From contig JAVTVX010000024.1 in assembly GCA_033439265.1 (NCBI GenBank), positions 13,623,001-13,687,000 on the forward strand: DNA of 64,000 nucleotides, read 5' to 3'. This document shows positions 33,063 to 43,944 of this stretch, piece by piece. Every line of letters starts with the position of its first letter. The stretch's first letter is position 1. This stretch comes from Dillenia suffruticosa. Taxonomy: Eukaryota; Streptophyta; Magnoliopsida; Dilleniales; Dilleniaceae. The notes below the pieces were generated by a model. The model saw only the letters and a program-made list of their open reading frames with translations. It made no database searches and had not been told where the DNA came from. A program made the translations under genes and the position numbers.

Positions 33063-35128
33063 TGTAACACCAATTTTCAGTGACTATGTATCATATACAA
33101 CTACTCATGGTTCTATATATATAACATCCTTTTGAGACATTTAAAATGAAATTTTAATTTTCTGCTTATTTATTTTGAGATTTCACCTCAAAATCGTTAA
33201 AACAAAAAATTTTATCGGCAATCCGAAAATATTCTCGGCAAGCACCGGCAAGGGCTAAAGAAATAAAAAATGGCTAAGAAAATGGCTACACACTTAAATA
33301 AAGATATTTAAATGAAATTTCATATTTTAAAGAAATTTCGAACAAAATTTTATAGGAACCAAAAAATACAAATTGTTAAAAGTTAGGGGTCTAAATACAA
33401 TTAAAGAAAGTTGAGGGACTAAATTACAAATTACTCAAGGATGGACAATTGGAGCCAAATGATTGGTCAAGAGGGCAACAAAGTTGGTTAGTGGCCACAT
33501 AGGATAGTTTCACATTCAAGAAAGCTCGTTGGATGGAAATTTATGCATGAAAACTAATTGGATTAACTTGTGCTTCTCTCTTTTGACATGGCTGGCCAAC
33601 AACGCATGTAATGGAGTGCATGGAGCTTGCTTGAATCAACAATTGCATGGTTTGAGTGTTAGGACAAGTAGATGGTTGAGATAATACATGAGATGATTCA
33701 ATGGTCAAGGATACTTTGCTAAGTTTATAAATGAACTTGTTTTGAGAAATTTGGTTCACTTTTTCTTCATTTCTCCTCTTTTGGCCGAAAATATGAAGAC
33801 TTCCTCTCTAAAATTGAGTTTAACCATGAAGCCAAAGAGGTAAGAGTATTATTGGAAATTTTAATTTCAAGATGGAGGTATAGAAATATTGTATTCATGT
33901 GTTGTGATTTGATTTTAGGGTTAAGGTGAGGAAAAAAAATTTCAAGGATTCAAGGGGAGTACTGGCATATATTATTAGTAAGAGAGCTTACAAGGGAGGT
34001 AACATGTTTTAACTTGTGCAAGGATTAAATTATTTGTTGAGTAGTTACATTAGTATCCATACTAGTATGCTAGATATTAAATTTTATATTTGAGTTTTGT
34101 ATAGCTTGCTATTTCTATAGGAATAAAAAATCTAAACCATTTATTCATGTGTAAACTAGACTCCTTAAGCTTTAAAAGGGTATATTATATGAATCATTTC
34201 ATAAAGGAATCGATATTTAGTGATTTTTGGGAGTTTAGCATGATTCAACCATTCTGTTTTAATAATCTGTATACGACCAATATATTGTACAAATTTTTAA
34301 GATACCTTCTGCATGGAATTTAGAGAAACGTAAAATATGAAAGTTGCTGGTATCTGTCTTATATTTAATTTAAGATAAAGATCATTTGAATCGGAGTAGT
34401 AGGCAGAAAGTTATAGTATTTTTACTAAAATTGCATAGAAATAGTTTTTAAATCCAAAATTGAAATTAAAAAGGAATTTTATAAAATTATACACATAAAA
34501 TCTGAGAATAGTATAAATTAGAAGATTTTAGATCAATGTCTTCCTTCGATTAGAGATAAAAATCACTTAAACTGGAGGAGTATATAGGGAGATATGGAGT
34601 TTCTCCCAAAATTACGCAGAGTTAAATTTTGGAAACTTAGATTTGAAAATTTTCTAAGTATAGAATTTGAAATTTTACCTTAAAGAAAAATATTTTCATA
34701 TGCAATTCATAGTTCTATGATATGATATTATCGAAATAATTAATGAATTATATATTGTTCAATCTAGGCATAGGGTTGCGTTTTCGCACGAGGGGTGACT
34801 CATTCGAGAAATGAGAACAGTCAGGGGGAGTGGCGTACCCTTCCCAGTTGAGGTGAGTGGGACAAACTATTTCTGATTTTAAATGAAAAATAGTTTGATC
34901 ATTATTTTTATAAATAAATTTTAAAATGTGATTTAGAAATGCTTTAATATTTGTGACATGTCTTGAAATGAAGATTATGAGAAAATTTGCATCCTGATAT
35001 TACGACTCGATAGTGTCATGATTTTCCTTATGAGTAAAGATTTATGAATGATGACGTATGGCTCATGTGTATGATTATTGGATGGTGCCATGGTATTGAG
35101 CATTTACCCGACGAGGTGACGTGGTAGG
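33063..35128 (+). repeat. Left part of an old Tekay-type LTR (split)
   Basis: The LTR begins TGTAACACCAATTTTCAG. It has the usual order of such LTRs: AT-rich start, CT-rich leader with TTTTGGCCGAAA near 33780, AGGTAAGAG donor-like word, and a CGACGAGGTGACGTGG module near 35109. It stops at the GTAGG before the Reina-like block and resumes at 59716. No internal region follows, so it looks like a solo LTR. Confidence 0.65.
35124..35128 (+). repeat. Target-site duplication GTAGG (left of nested block)
   Basis: GTAGG precedes the TGTTATGAATGG start of the first Reina-like LTR. The same five bases follow the last LTR of the block at 59716-59720. Confidence 0.75.
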
Positions 35129-35589
35129 TGTTATGAATGGAACTTTTTCTGGCGCCAAGACTGCAGGCTGTGGTATTGATATGGTGCTATGAACTTGGTA
35201 AAGAAGTGAGAATGTTAGCAAAGAGTTTGCTATAGGGAGTGAATGCAGTGAGCGAGGAAGACTGGGGGAGGCAAACAAAAGAAAAAGAGAGCAAAGTTAG
35301 GGAAAAGAAAGAGAGAGAGAGAGACAGAGAAGAAAACGAGAAGAAGAAACAGAGGAAGAATGGAAAACTAAAACTATCAGATTCTTGTCCTACAATAGGT
35401 ACATGCTAGTACATTTATACCTGCAACAGGTACATGCTAGTATATTATACCTCATTCCTTATTCTATTTGCCCAATTGTAGCCTAGTAATTTAGTTAGAG
35501 ACCCCAACTGATCCTAACTAATTCTATAACAACTTTTATTACAATATCCTTTTATTTCCCCCACCTTACATCTCATGATCATTACAACA
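35129..35589 (-). repeat. Reina-like 3' LTR (left copy)
   Basis: On the plus strand it runs TGTTATGAATGGAAC...CATTACAACA, 461 bases. It includes a GA-rich tract (35300-35360). The adjoining ATCCCCCCTTCG is the polypurine tract on the minus strand. Confidence 0.88.
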
Positions 35590-35639
35590 TATCCCCCCTT
35601 CGAACCATCCTTGTCCTCAAGGATTAAAAGTTGGAAATT

Positions 35640-36860
35640 AAGCATGGATGAAATCTAGATCCTCCCATGTAGCCTCCTCATAACTAAGGTTTATCCATTT
35701 GATAAAAACCTGCGTCATTGGCTGGCTATTCCTTCCTATCACATGCCTCTTGAGCACTGCTTCTGGTTCCAGCAGGGCTTGCTTATCTGTACCAAGCAAT
35801 GGTAGTGTTGGCATGGTTGATTGATTAGAACCCAACTTCTTCTTTAACAAAGATACATGAAAAATGGGGTGAATTTTAGAACTAGGTGGCAACTACAACT
35901 TATAAGCCACTGCTCCAATCCTTGCCTAAATCTTAAAAGGACCATAGAACTTAGAAGATAACTTAAGTTGCTTCCTTACTTCCACTGACTGTTGGCGGTA
36001 TGGTTGCAACTTCAAATAGACCATGTCATTAACTTGGAATTCACGTTTTGTTCTCCTTTGATTAGCATATAACTTCATTTGATTCTAAGCTTGGTTTAAG
36101 TGATCCTTCAGAATTTGAATCATGTCCTGCCTGCTTCTAATAAAATTTCCTGCAGCTGGAGTAACTGTGTCATCATAAGGCCCTATAAGAATAGGTCTTG
36201 GTCTGTACCTATACAAAACTTTGAAAAGAGTCATCTTTAGGCTGTTATGATAGTTGGTGTTGTACCACCACTTTGTGAGACTCAACCAATGTAACCAATT
36301 TGCAGGTCTGTCAGAGGACATACACCTCAAATAGCATTCCAAAACAGGTTCACTCTCTCACTTTGCCCATCAGTCTGTGGGTGATATGAACTACTCATCT
36401 TCAGCTGAGTTCCCAAGAGTCTGAATAGCTCCTACCAAAAGAGACTAGTAAAAACTTTGTCTCTGTTTAATACAATGGAGTCAGGGAGACCATGTTGTTT
36501 AGAGACATTATCTAAGAACAATTGAACTACTTTGGTGGTAAAGAAAGGATGCTGTAAAGCCATGAAATGTCCAAACTTTGTAAGTCTGTCTACTACCACT
36601 AAAATAGTATTATGGCCATGAGAATCAGGTAACCCCTCAATGAAATCCATACTTATTTGGACCTAAGCTTGAGTTGGAATAGGCAGAGACTGCAGTAGTC
36701 CTAGATAAGGAGTGTTCTCATGCTTATTCCTTTGACATACATCACATTCTTGTACCATCTTGTTAACAATCTACTTCATCCTTGGTCAGTAGAAAACTGA
36801 TTTAACTCTCTGCAAAGTTCACAGCTGACCTGAATGTCCCCTAGTAGTAGAAATGTGCAG
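35640..36860 (-). pseudogene. Reina-like integrase and chromodomain region
   Basis: Minus-strand landmarks: MDFIEGLPDSHGHNTILVVV, VDRLTKFGHFMAL, the SERVN-side YHPQT context, then IHPIFHVSLLKKKLG and the chromodomain FIKWINLSYEEATWEDLDF. The chromodomain is expected to bind modified histone tails in active relatives and guide insertion. Fossil domain block. Confidence 0.82.
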
Positions 36861-37079
36861 TTCTCTTGCGATCTTCTCTCTAAGTTGATTTCCATTTGCA
36901 ACCATTATCTTCTTTTTGTACTTAAGAATTCCTCCATGACACTGAAATTTAGAATTGCAGTTAGCCATTATAGTTAGCGGTGCTATAAGATTCTGACAAA
37001 ATTCATCATTCTCATAACTTTGGAGCACCTCCTGCATCCAATTAGGTTGAACCGATGATACAGCTAACAAGCTGTGATC

Positions 37080-38330
37080 AGAAGCCTCTTCATCCTGAGA
37101 TTCCTTTCTTGACAATGCATTAGCAACCTTGTTCTCGACACCTTTCTTATACTGAATTTTGTAGTCCAAACCTAGTAGCTTTGCCATCCATTTGTACTAT
37201 AGAGGAGTGGTTAACTTCTGTTTCAACAAGTATTTAAGACTTTGATGATTAGTCTTAATAATAAAATGATATCCCAAGAGATAATGCCTCCATTTCATGA
37301 CAACCATCACTAGTGCAAGCAACTCCTTCTCATAAATGGATAGCCCTTTACTTCTCGGCCCTACTGCCTTGCTTAAGTATGCTATAAGTTGACCCTCCTG
37401 CATTATTATAATTCCTAGGCCATTAGAGGAAGCATCAGTCTCCACAATGAAGGGTTTACTAAAGTCTGGTAACCTCATCACTGGAGCTATGACCATTGCC
37501 AAATTGAGTTGTTTGAAGGCATTTTCAGCACTCTCTATCAATTGGAAACTGTCCTTCTACAAGAGATCATTTAAGGGTCTTGCTATAGATCCATAGTTCC
37601 TTACAAACCTTTTGTAATACCCAGTCAATCCTAGAAATCCTCTCAGGGATTTGACAGACATTGGGGTTGGCCAAGAAGATATACTTTCCACCTTCTGCAG
37701 GTCCATTTTTACATCTTCTGCAATGACTATATGTCCCAGATACTGCACTTGGTTCTGAGCAAAAGTACATTTCGAACGTTTGGCAAAAAGCTAATGCCTC
37801 TTAAGTGTGCTTAAGACAGTTTTGAGGTCTCGAGCATGGTTATATTTGTCTGTACTATAGATGAGAATATCATCAAAGAATACCAAAACAAACTTCCTCA
37901 AATAAGATTGAAAAATGTCATTCATCAGTGCTTGAAAAGTTGCAGGCGCATTACTGAGTCCAAAAGGCATAACTAGGAACTCAAAATGGCCATGGTGAGT
38001 TTGAAATGCTGTCTTCTCTACATCAGAAGGTTTGACTCTGATTTGGTGGTAACCAGCCCTTAAATCAATCTTAGAAAAAACTCTTGACCCAAAAGCTCTT
38101 CCAATAATTCATCAATATTAGGTATTGGATACCTGTCCTTAATAGTCAACTGATTCAGCTGCCTATAATCCATGCAAAAATGCCATGTATCATCTTTCTT
38201 TCTAACCAACAGGACTGGGGAGGCAAATGGACTAGTATTGGGTTTGACAATGCCTTTTTTTAACATTTCTTGCACTGTATTTTCAATTTCTGACTTCTGT
38301 GAATGAGGGTTCGATAGGGCTTCAATTTGA
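37080..38330 (-). pseudogene. Reina-like reverse transcriptase and RNase H region
   Basis: Reading from right to left: [31 protein letters not shown], the connection motif KSLRGFLGLTGYYKRFV, then RNase H with PFIVETDASSNGLGI, SIYEKELLALVMVVMKWRHY and KVANALSRKESQ. The order is that of a normal Gypsy pol. Fossil domain block. Confidence 0.85.
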
Positions 38331-38499
38331 ATGGTTGAGAGTTTAATTTGAGAGGGATGGAATGGTCATGCTGCCTTTTGGGTAGAAGAGAATTAGTAGT
38401 ATCAAAGACTTCTCCATATTCACTTAATACTACAGAAATAACTTCTGGAATGTGACTCCCTGATTGTTCATTTTGAATATCCAAGGTTATGCAACTCTG

Positions 38500-40170
38500 C
38501 AACTATTGCTCCCTGAATGTTCTTGTATCCTTACCTCTTATCAATTTAAGTAAGGGTTGATTTACTTTTCCTTCCAAGATCACTTCAGTTCCATCATTGA
38601 ATAATATGACATGTAGTCTCTTAAAGTCAAATGTGATTAGATTGTAGTTGTATATCCAATCTACACCAAGTATCATGTCCCATCTCCCTAGTGGAATGAC
38701 TCTTAAATCAAATGTGAAAGTGTACTGTTGAATACCCCATTTCACATTGCTGACCTTTGTAGAACTTGTATTCTTATTGTGATTTGCAATTTCTGCCTCC
38801 AGTGTATTAGTAGACTCAACCTTTAATCCTGGCTGGTCAGCTACTAGTTTGTGCAGGAAGCTATTGGAACTACCTGTATCTGCCAGTATGTTCAGGATAA
38901 TCCCACTGAGGATTCCTTACAAAACAATAGTTTGCATTTGAATGAAATTTGACAGTACACAAAGGGAAACATTAACTCCCTCCTCCAATTCATTCTATAG
39001 CAGACCTTCTTCCTCTAACACATTGTCCTTAAACCTCATTCTTTTCCTCTTTTTCTGCAGTTAAAATAACATTAAGATGTTTGAACTTGCACCTGTGGCT
39101 TGGAGTGAACTTTTCTCCAAACTTAAAACACAAATTGTGTTGCCTTCTAAGTTGTACTTCCTGCGGAGACATCTTAGACTACCCTGAGTGGAGTACTCTT
39201 TTCCAATCTTATTGAAGTTGGATTTGAACTGAGAGGAATTATACGCTCCTTGGCCTCTATTTCCTTGTTGCACCTCTCCTAAAACTCCTGGTTTAATGAT
39301 CCCTGCCCTGTTCTTTTTGGCCATCTCTAATGATTGCTACTGTAAGTTAGCAATTTCAAAAGCCTGTAAAAGAATCTGAGGTTTCATGATTCGTAACATA
39401 GGCTTGATGTCCTCTCTCAGTCCACAAATAAAACTGGATATGAAATACTACTCAGTCAGTCTAGGATTCTTCTGCAGCATTAAGGACCATATTTCTTCAA
39501 ACCTCTTTTAATAATCAGACAAACAACCAGTCTGCTGTAACTTATTAAATTCTTCAATTCATCTTGACATCCTTTTTCCTTAAATCGTAAACAAAGTTGT
39601 GTTGAAAAGTCTATCCAACTAATTTCCTGTCTGACTAGCTTAAGACCTTGAAACCAAATCTCAACTTTTCTTTCAAGGTACATTTCTATGGTATCAACCA
39701 TGCCTGTACAAGAATTTGATAGTCAATGAAAAATTTCTAACATTTCCTTAACCATACTCTAGGATTCTCTCCTACAAATATAGGAAGTTCAAGCTTTGGT
39801 GGATTAGCACAATATACTTTGTTCTTTTCTGATTGCCTGAGAAACAAATTCTACTTTGATCCTACCTTCAATTGGTGCAGGTAGTATAGGAGTTTTAGAA
39901 TTTCGATCAACTTCTGTTTCGTCCATTTTATCTTGATTTCATCTTTTGTAATTTGAACCAATTTTAGCTTCTATACTGGTCATAAAGGCCTTTATTCTTT
40001 GATTCTGCTCATCCAATATTTGATACATACCTTCTATTTTTCTTTCAATATTGTCAAGCTTCTTGTCTGACTGCAACTTATGTTCTTGCATTCAATTCGA
40101 CAGCTTTCGCATTTTCTGTTCTTGCTTCCTAATATGATCTTCCATAGTTTTGTATCGTCTGCTGTCTGCC
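38500..40170 (-). pseudogene. Reina-like gag and protease region
   Basis: Gag starts near 40170 with MADSRRYKTMEDHIRKQ. Its core has IEMYLERKVEIWFQGLK and FSTQLCLRFKEKG. The protease side shows TFDLRVIPLGRWDMILGVDW near 38640-38720. The arrangement is ordinary for the family. Fossil domain block. Confidence 0.8.
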
Positions 40171-40200
40171 ATTGAATGCTTTGTTGCTGAGAATCTACTA

Positions 40201-40211
40201 CTCTGATACCA
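40201..40211 (-). other. Primer binding site, initiator tRNA-Met type (minus)
   Basis: CTCTGATACCA on the plus strand is TGGTATCAGAG on the minus strand, two bases inside the 5' LTR at 40214. Confidence 0.85.
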
Positions 40212-40213
40212 CT

Positions 40214-40642
40214 TGTTATGAATGGAACTTCTTCTGGCGCCAAGATTGTAGGTTGTGGTGTCGATATGGTGCTGTGAACTTGGTAAAGAAGTGAGAATGT
40301 TAGCAAAGAGCTTGCTGTAGGGAGTGAATGCAGTGAGTGAGGAAGACTGAGGGAGGGAAATAGAAGAAGAAGAGAGCAAAGTTAGGGAGGATAGAGAAAG
40401 AGACAGGACAGAGCAGAGAATGAGAAGAAGAAGCAGAAGAAGAAGGGAAAACTGAAACTCTCAGATCTTGTCCTGCAACAGGTACATGCTAGTACATTTA
40501 TACCTCATTCCTTATTCTAACTGCCTAACTGTAGCCTAATAATTCAGTTAGAGACCCCAACTAATCCTAATTGATTCTATAACAACTTTTTTTACAATAT
40601 CTTTCTATTTCCCCCACCTTATATCTCATGATCATTACAACA
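40214..40642 (-). repeat. Reina-like 5' LTR (middle copy)
   Basis: TGTTATGAATGG...CATTACAACA, 429 bases, closely similar to 35129-35589 and 59288-59715. After it comes a single T and then the LTR of the small element at 40644. Confidence 0.88.
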
Positions 40643-40643
40643 T

Positions 40644-41152
40644 TGTAACAGTATTGGAAGATTAGTTGGATTCTTGCAACCAATATTAGTTAGACAATTA
40701 GGTTAGTTGATAGGTTTATTATTTGTATAAAATGTAAAGGAAGCAATGAAAATGGCAAACAATGGATTGGTGATTTCTCTCTCTCTTGCTTCTCTCTTTT
40801 CTCCTACTCTCTCTTTTTACTTCTCCCCCTTATTCTGCCTCTCCTCCCTTCATCTCTCCCTCTCTATTTCTCACCCTCTCCCTCAGTTTCTCTCCCTCTT
40901 CTTTTGTTCTATCTTCTTTCTCTCTCTCTCACCCCTTCTTCTCTCTACACTTTCCTTCTCTTTGATTCATTCTCGAATGATGAATCCATCTCTTATACTA
41001 TGCATTAGCAACAACAACTAACTCAGGTTCACGTCCAAACCGGTGTCATCACTTAACCTTCCTCTATATTTGCATGCTCTGTTTTCTTGTTGTTTCTGAG
41101 TTCAGTAGCTCCAATCCAGCTTCTTTCATTTGTGATGTGTTGGATTGTTACA
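40644..41152 (+). repeat. LTR 1 of small non-autonomous element
   Basis: It is bounded by TGTAACAG and TTGTTACA. The CT-rich tract at 40770-40960 is shared with LTR 2. Confidence 0.8.
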
Positions 41153-41837
41153 AAATGGTATCAGAGTCTATGGTTCTTGGCGAAAGAATTCAAGAATCAT
41201 CCAAATGGCAAAAGTACCCAGTTTAAAACCATTGATAAGCAGATCAAGAAGCACAAAGTGAAGATATAAGATTTCCAAGTGGAAGTAGGGCTCAAATTCG
41301 AAGAACAAAACCAGAAACTTGAATCCAACATGGAAACCAGATATCCTCTTGGAAATATGGAAGGCAAGAGTTGGCAAGAGAACATCCTGTACTCAACATT
41401 GATGATTTGTGGAGAGAGTAATATCGATATAGCTCGTATACCCATAGATTTTGGGAATCAGGATGAGACTATGAACTATCTTGCCATAACATCCCTGCTT
41501 CAGTAGACTCAATGCCTGCAAACATCTCAAGATCACATGAAATATCTTACTAAAAACTCCACATATCTTAACTTCTTTCCTATTATAGATATGCTTTCAG
41601 GAAGTTGTTCATCCGTTAATGGCAAACATAATGTAAATAGGTTCTTTGACATCCGAATAGAAATATTGGCTGATCATTCAGGAGTGGCAACAACTTGTGG
41701 CCTTACTGATCTTGCTCTCTATTGAAATGCTTGGAAAGTTGAGCCATCTATTCATGTTGCTCCAAGCAGATGGTTGTGCAGCCAGATTATCAAATTTTCA
41801 TCCTTAAGGGCAAGGATGATTTTAAACGGAAGGGTAT

Positions 41838-42296
41838 AGTAATAGTATAGGATGATTAGTTGGATTCTTGCAACCAATATTAGTTAGACAATTAGGTTAG
41901 TTGATAGGTTTGTTGCTTGTATAAAATGTAAAGGAAGCAATGAAAATGGCAGACAATGGATTGGTGATTTCTCTCTCTCTCGCTTCTCTCTTTTCTCCTA
42001 CTCTTTCTCTCTTTACTTCTCCCCCTTATTCTACCTCTCTCTCCCTCCCTCTCTCCCTATCTGTTTCTCTCCCTCTCCATCTATTTCTCTCCCTCTTCTT
42101 TTTTCCTATCTTCTTTCTCTCTCTCTAACCCTTTCTTCTCTCTACACTTTCCTTCTCTCTGATTCATTCACAAATGACGAGTCCTTCTCTTATACTATGC
42201 ATTAGCAACAACAACTAACTCAGGTTCACCTCCAACCGGTGTCATCACTTAACCTTCCTCTGTATTTGCATGCTCTGTTTTCTTGTTGTTTCTGTA
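41838..42296 (+). repeat. LTR 2 of small non-autonomous element
   Basis: The phrase GATTAGTTGGATTCTTGCAA and the CT-rich tract match LTR 1. It is shorter than LTR 1 and passes into sequence of the Reina-like family at its right end. Confidence 0.78.
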
Positions 42297-43944
42297 ATTT
42301 CAATGGAATGCAAGAACATAAGCTGCAGTCTGATAAGAAACTTGACAATATTGAAAGAAAAATAGAAGGTATGTATCAAAGATCGGATGAGCAGAATCAA
42401 AGAATAGAGGCCTTTATGACTAGTATAGAAGCTAAAATTGGTTCAAATTACAAAAAATGGAATCAAGAGAAAATGGACGAAACAGAAGTTGATCAAAATT
42501 CTAAAACTCCTATACTACCTACACCAATTGAAGGTAGGATCAGAGTAAAATTTGTTTCTCAGGCAATCAGAAAAGAACCTGTAACAAAGTATATTGTGCT
42601 AATCTACCAAAGCTTGAACTTCCTATATTTGTAGGAGAGAATCCTAGAGTATGGTTGAGGAAATGTCAAAAATTTTTCAATGTCTATCAAATTCCTATAC
42701 AGGCACGGGTGATACCACAGAAATGTACCTTGAAGGAAAAGCTAAAATTTGGTTTCAAGGTCTTAAGCTAGTTAGATAGGAAATTACTTGGATAGACTTT
42801 TCAATACAACTTTGTTTACGATTTAAGGAAAAAGGAGGTCAAGATGAAATTGAAGAATTTAATAAATTGCAGCAGACTGGTTGTTTGTCTGATTATTGAG
42901 AGAGGTTTTGAAGAATCGTGGTCCTTAATGCTACAGAAGAATCCTAGACTGACTGAGTAGTATTTCATATCCAGTTTTATTAGTGGACTAAGAGAGGACA
43001 TCAAGCCTATGTTACGAATCATGAAACCTCAGACTCTTTTACAGGCTTTTGAAATTGCTAACTTATAGGAGTAATCATTAGAGATGGCCAAAAAGAACAG
43101 GACAGGGATCATTAAACCAGGAGTTTTAGGAGAGGTGCAACAAGGAAATAGAGGCCAAGGAGCATATAATTTCTCTCAGTTCAAATCCAACTTCAATAAG
43201 ATTGGAAAAGAGGACTCCACTCAGGGAAACATTCAGGAATCCTCAGTGGTGGATAATGTGTTAGAGGAAGAAAGTCTGCTACAGAATGAATTGGAGGAGG
43301 GAGTTAATGTTTCCCTTTGTGTACTGTCAAATTTCATTCAAATGCAAACTATTGTTTTGTAAGGAATCCTCAGTGGGATTATCCTAAACATACTGGTGGA
43401 TACAGGTAGTTCCAATAGCTTCCTACACAAACTAGTAGCTGACCAGCTAGGATTGAAGGTTGAGTCTATTGATATACTGCAGGCAGAAATTACAGATGGT
43501 TGTAAGATTACAAGTTTTACAAAGGTCAGCAATGTGAGATGGGGTATTCAGCAGTACACTTTCACGTTTGATTTTAGAGTCATTCCACTAGGGAGATGGG
43601 ACATGATACTTGATGTAGATTAGATGTACAACTACAATCCAATCACATTTGACTTTAAGAGACTACATGTCAAATTGTTCAATGATGGAACTGAAGTGAT
43701 CTTGGAAGGAAGAGTAAATCAACCCTTACTTAAATTGATAGGGGTAAGGATACAAGAACATTCAGGAAGCAACAGTTGTAGAGTTGCATGACCTGGGATA
43801 TTCAAAATGAATAATCAGGGAGTCACATTCCAGAAGTTATTTCTGCAATATTAAGTGAATATGGAGAAGTCTTTGATACTCCTAATTCTCTTCCACCCAA
43901 AAGGCAGCATGACCATTCATCCCACTCAAATTAAACTCTCAACC
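42297..43944 (+). pseudogene. Reina-like gag and protease region (plus copy)
   Basis: It parallels 38500-40170 of the minus-strand copy. Gag words include DNIERKIEGMYQRSDEQNQR and MAKKNRTGIIKPGVLGE. The protease signature MDTGSSNSFLHKLVADQLG lies near 43396-43450, followed by VIPLGRWDMILDVD. Fossil domain block. Confidence 0.82.
43940..43944 (+). repeat. Target duplication CAACC (left of first long LTR)
   Basis: CAACC here and CAACT at 47916-47920 differ by one transition. The minus-strand family copy reads CAACCATTCAAATTG at this spot without an insertion, which confirms the site. Confidence 0.8.

Larger units (their letters stand above)
35129..40642 (-). mobile_element. Reina-like Ty3/Gypsy chromovirus, minus strand
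   Basis: Two LTRs (35129-35589 and 40214-40642, TGTT...AACA) enclose, on the minus strand, an initiator-Met primer site, gag, protease, reverse transcriptase, RNase H, integrase and a chromodomain. The short LTRs, the [12 protein letters not shown] and [13 protein letters not shown]-type reverse transcriptase, and the VFIKW...EEATWEDLDFI chromodomain fit the Reina group. The coding region is broken many times (more than ten by eye). The five bases on its right (ACATT side) do not match GTAGG on its left, so its right flank has been rearranged. Confidence 0.85.
40644..42296 (+). mobile_element. Small non-autonomous LTR element
   Basis: LTR 1 (40644-41152) starts TGTAACAGTATTGG and ends GATTGTTACA. 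A primer site TGGTATCAGAG follows at 41156-41166. The internal part is only about 680 bases. A purine-rich AAACGGAAGGGTATAG leads into LTR 2 (about 41838-42296). LTRs hold a CT-rich tract. The internal part has a short frame with EQNQKLESNMETRYPLG but no recognisable pol, so it depended on another element. The right end merges directly into Reina-like gag sequence. Confidence 0.8.
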
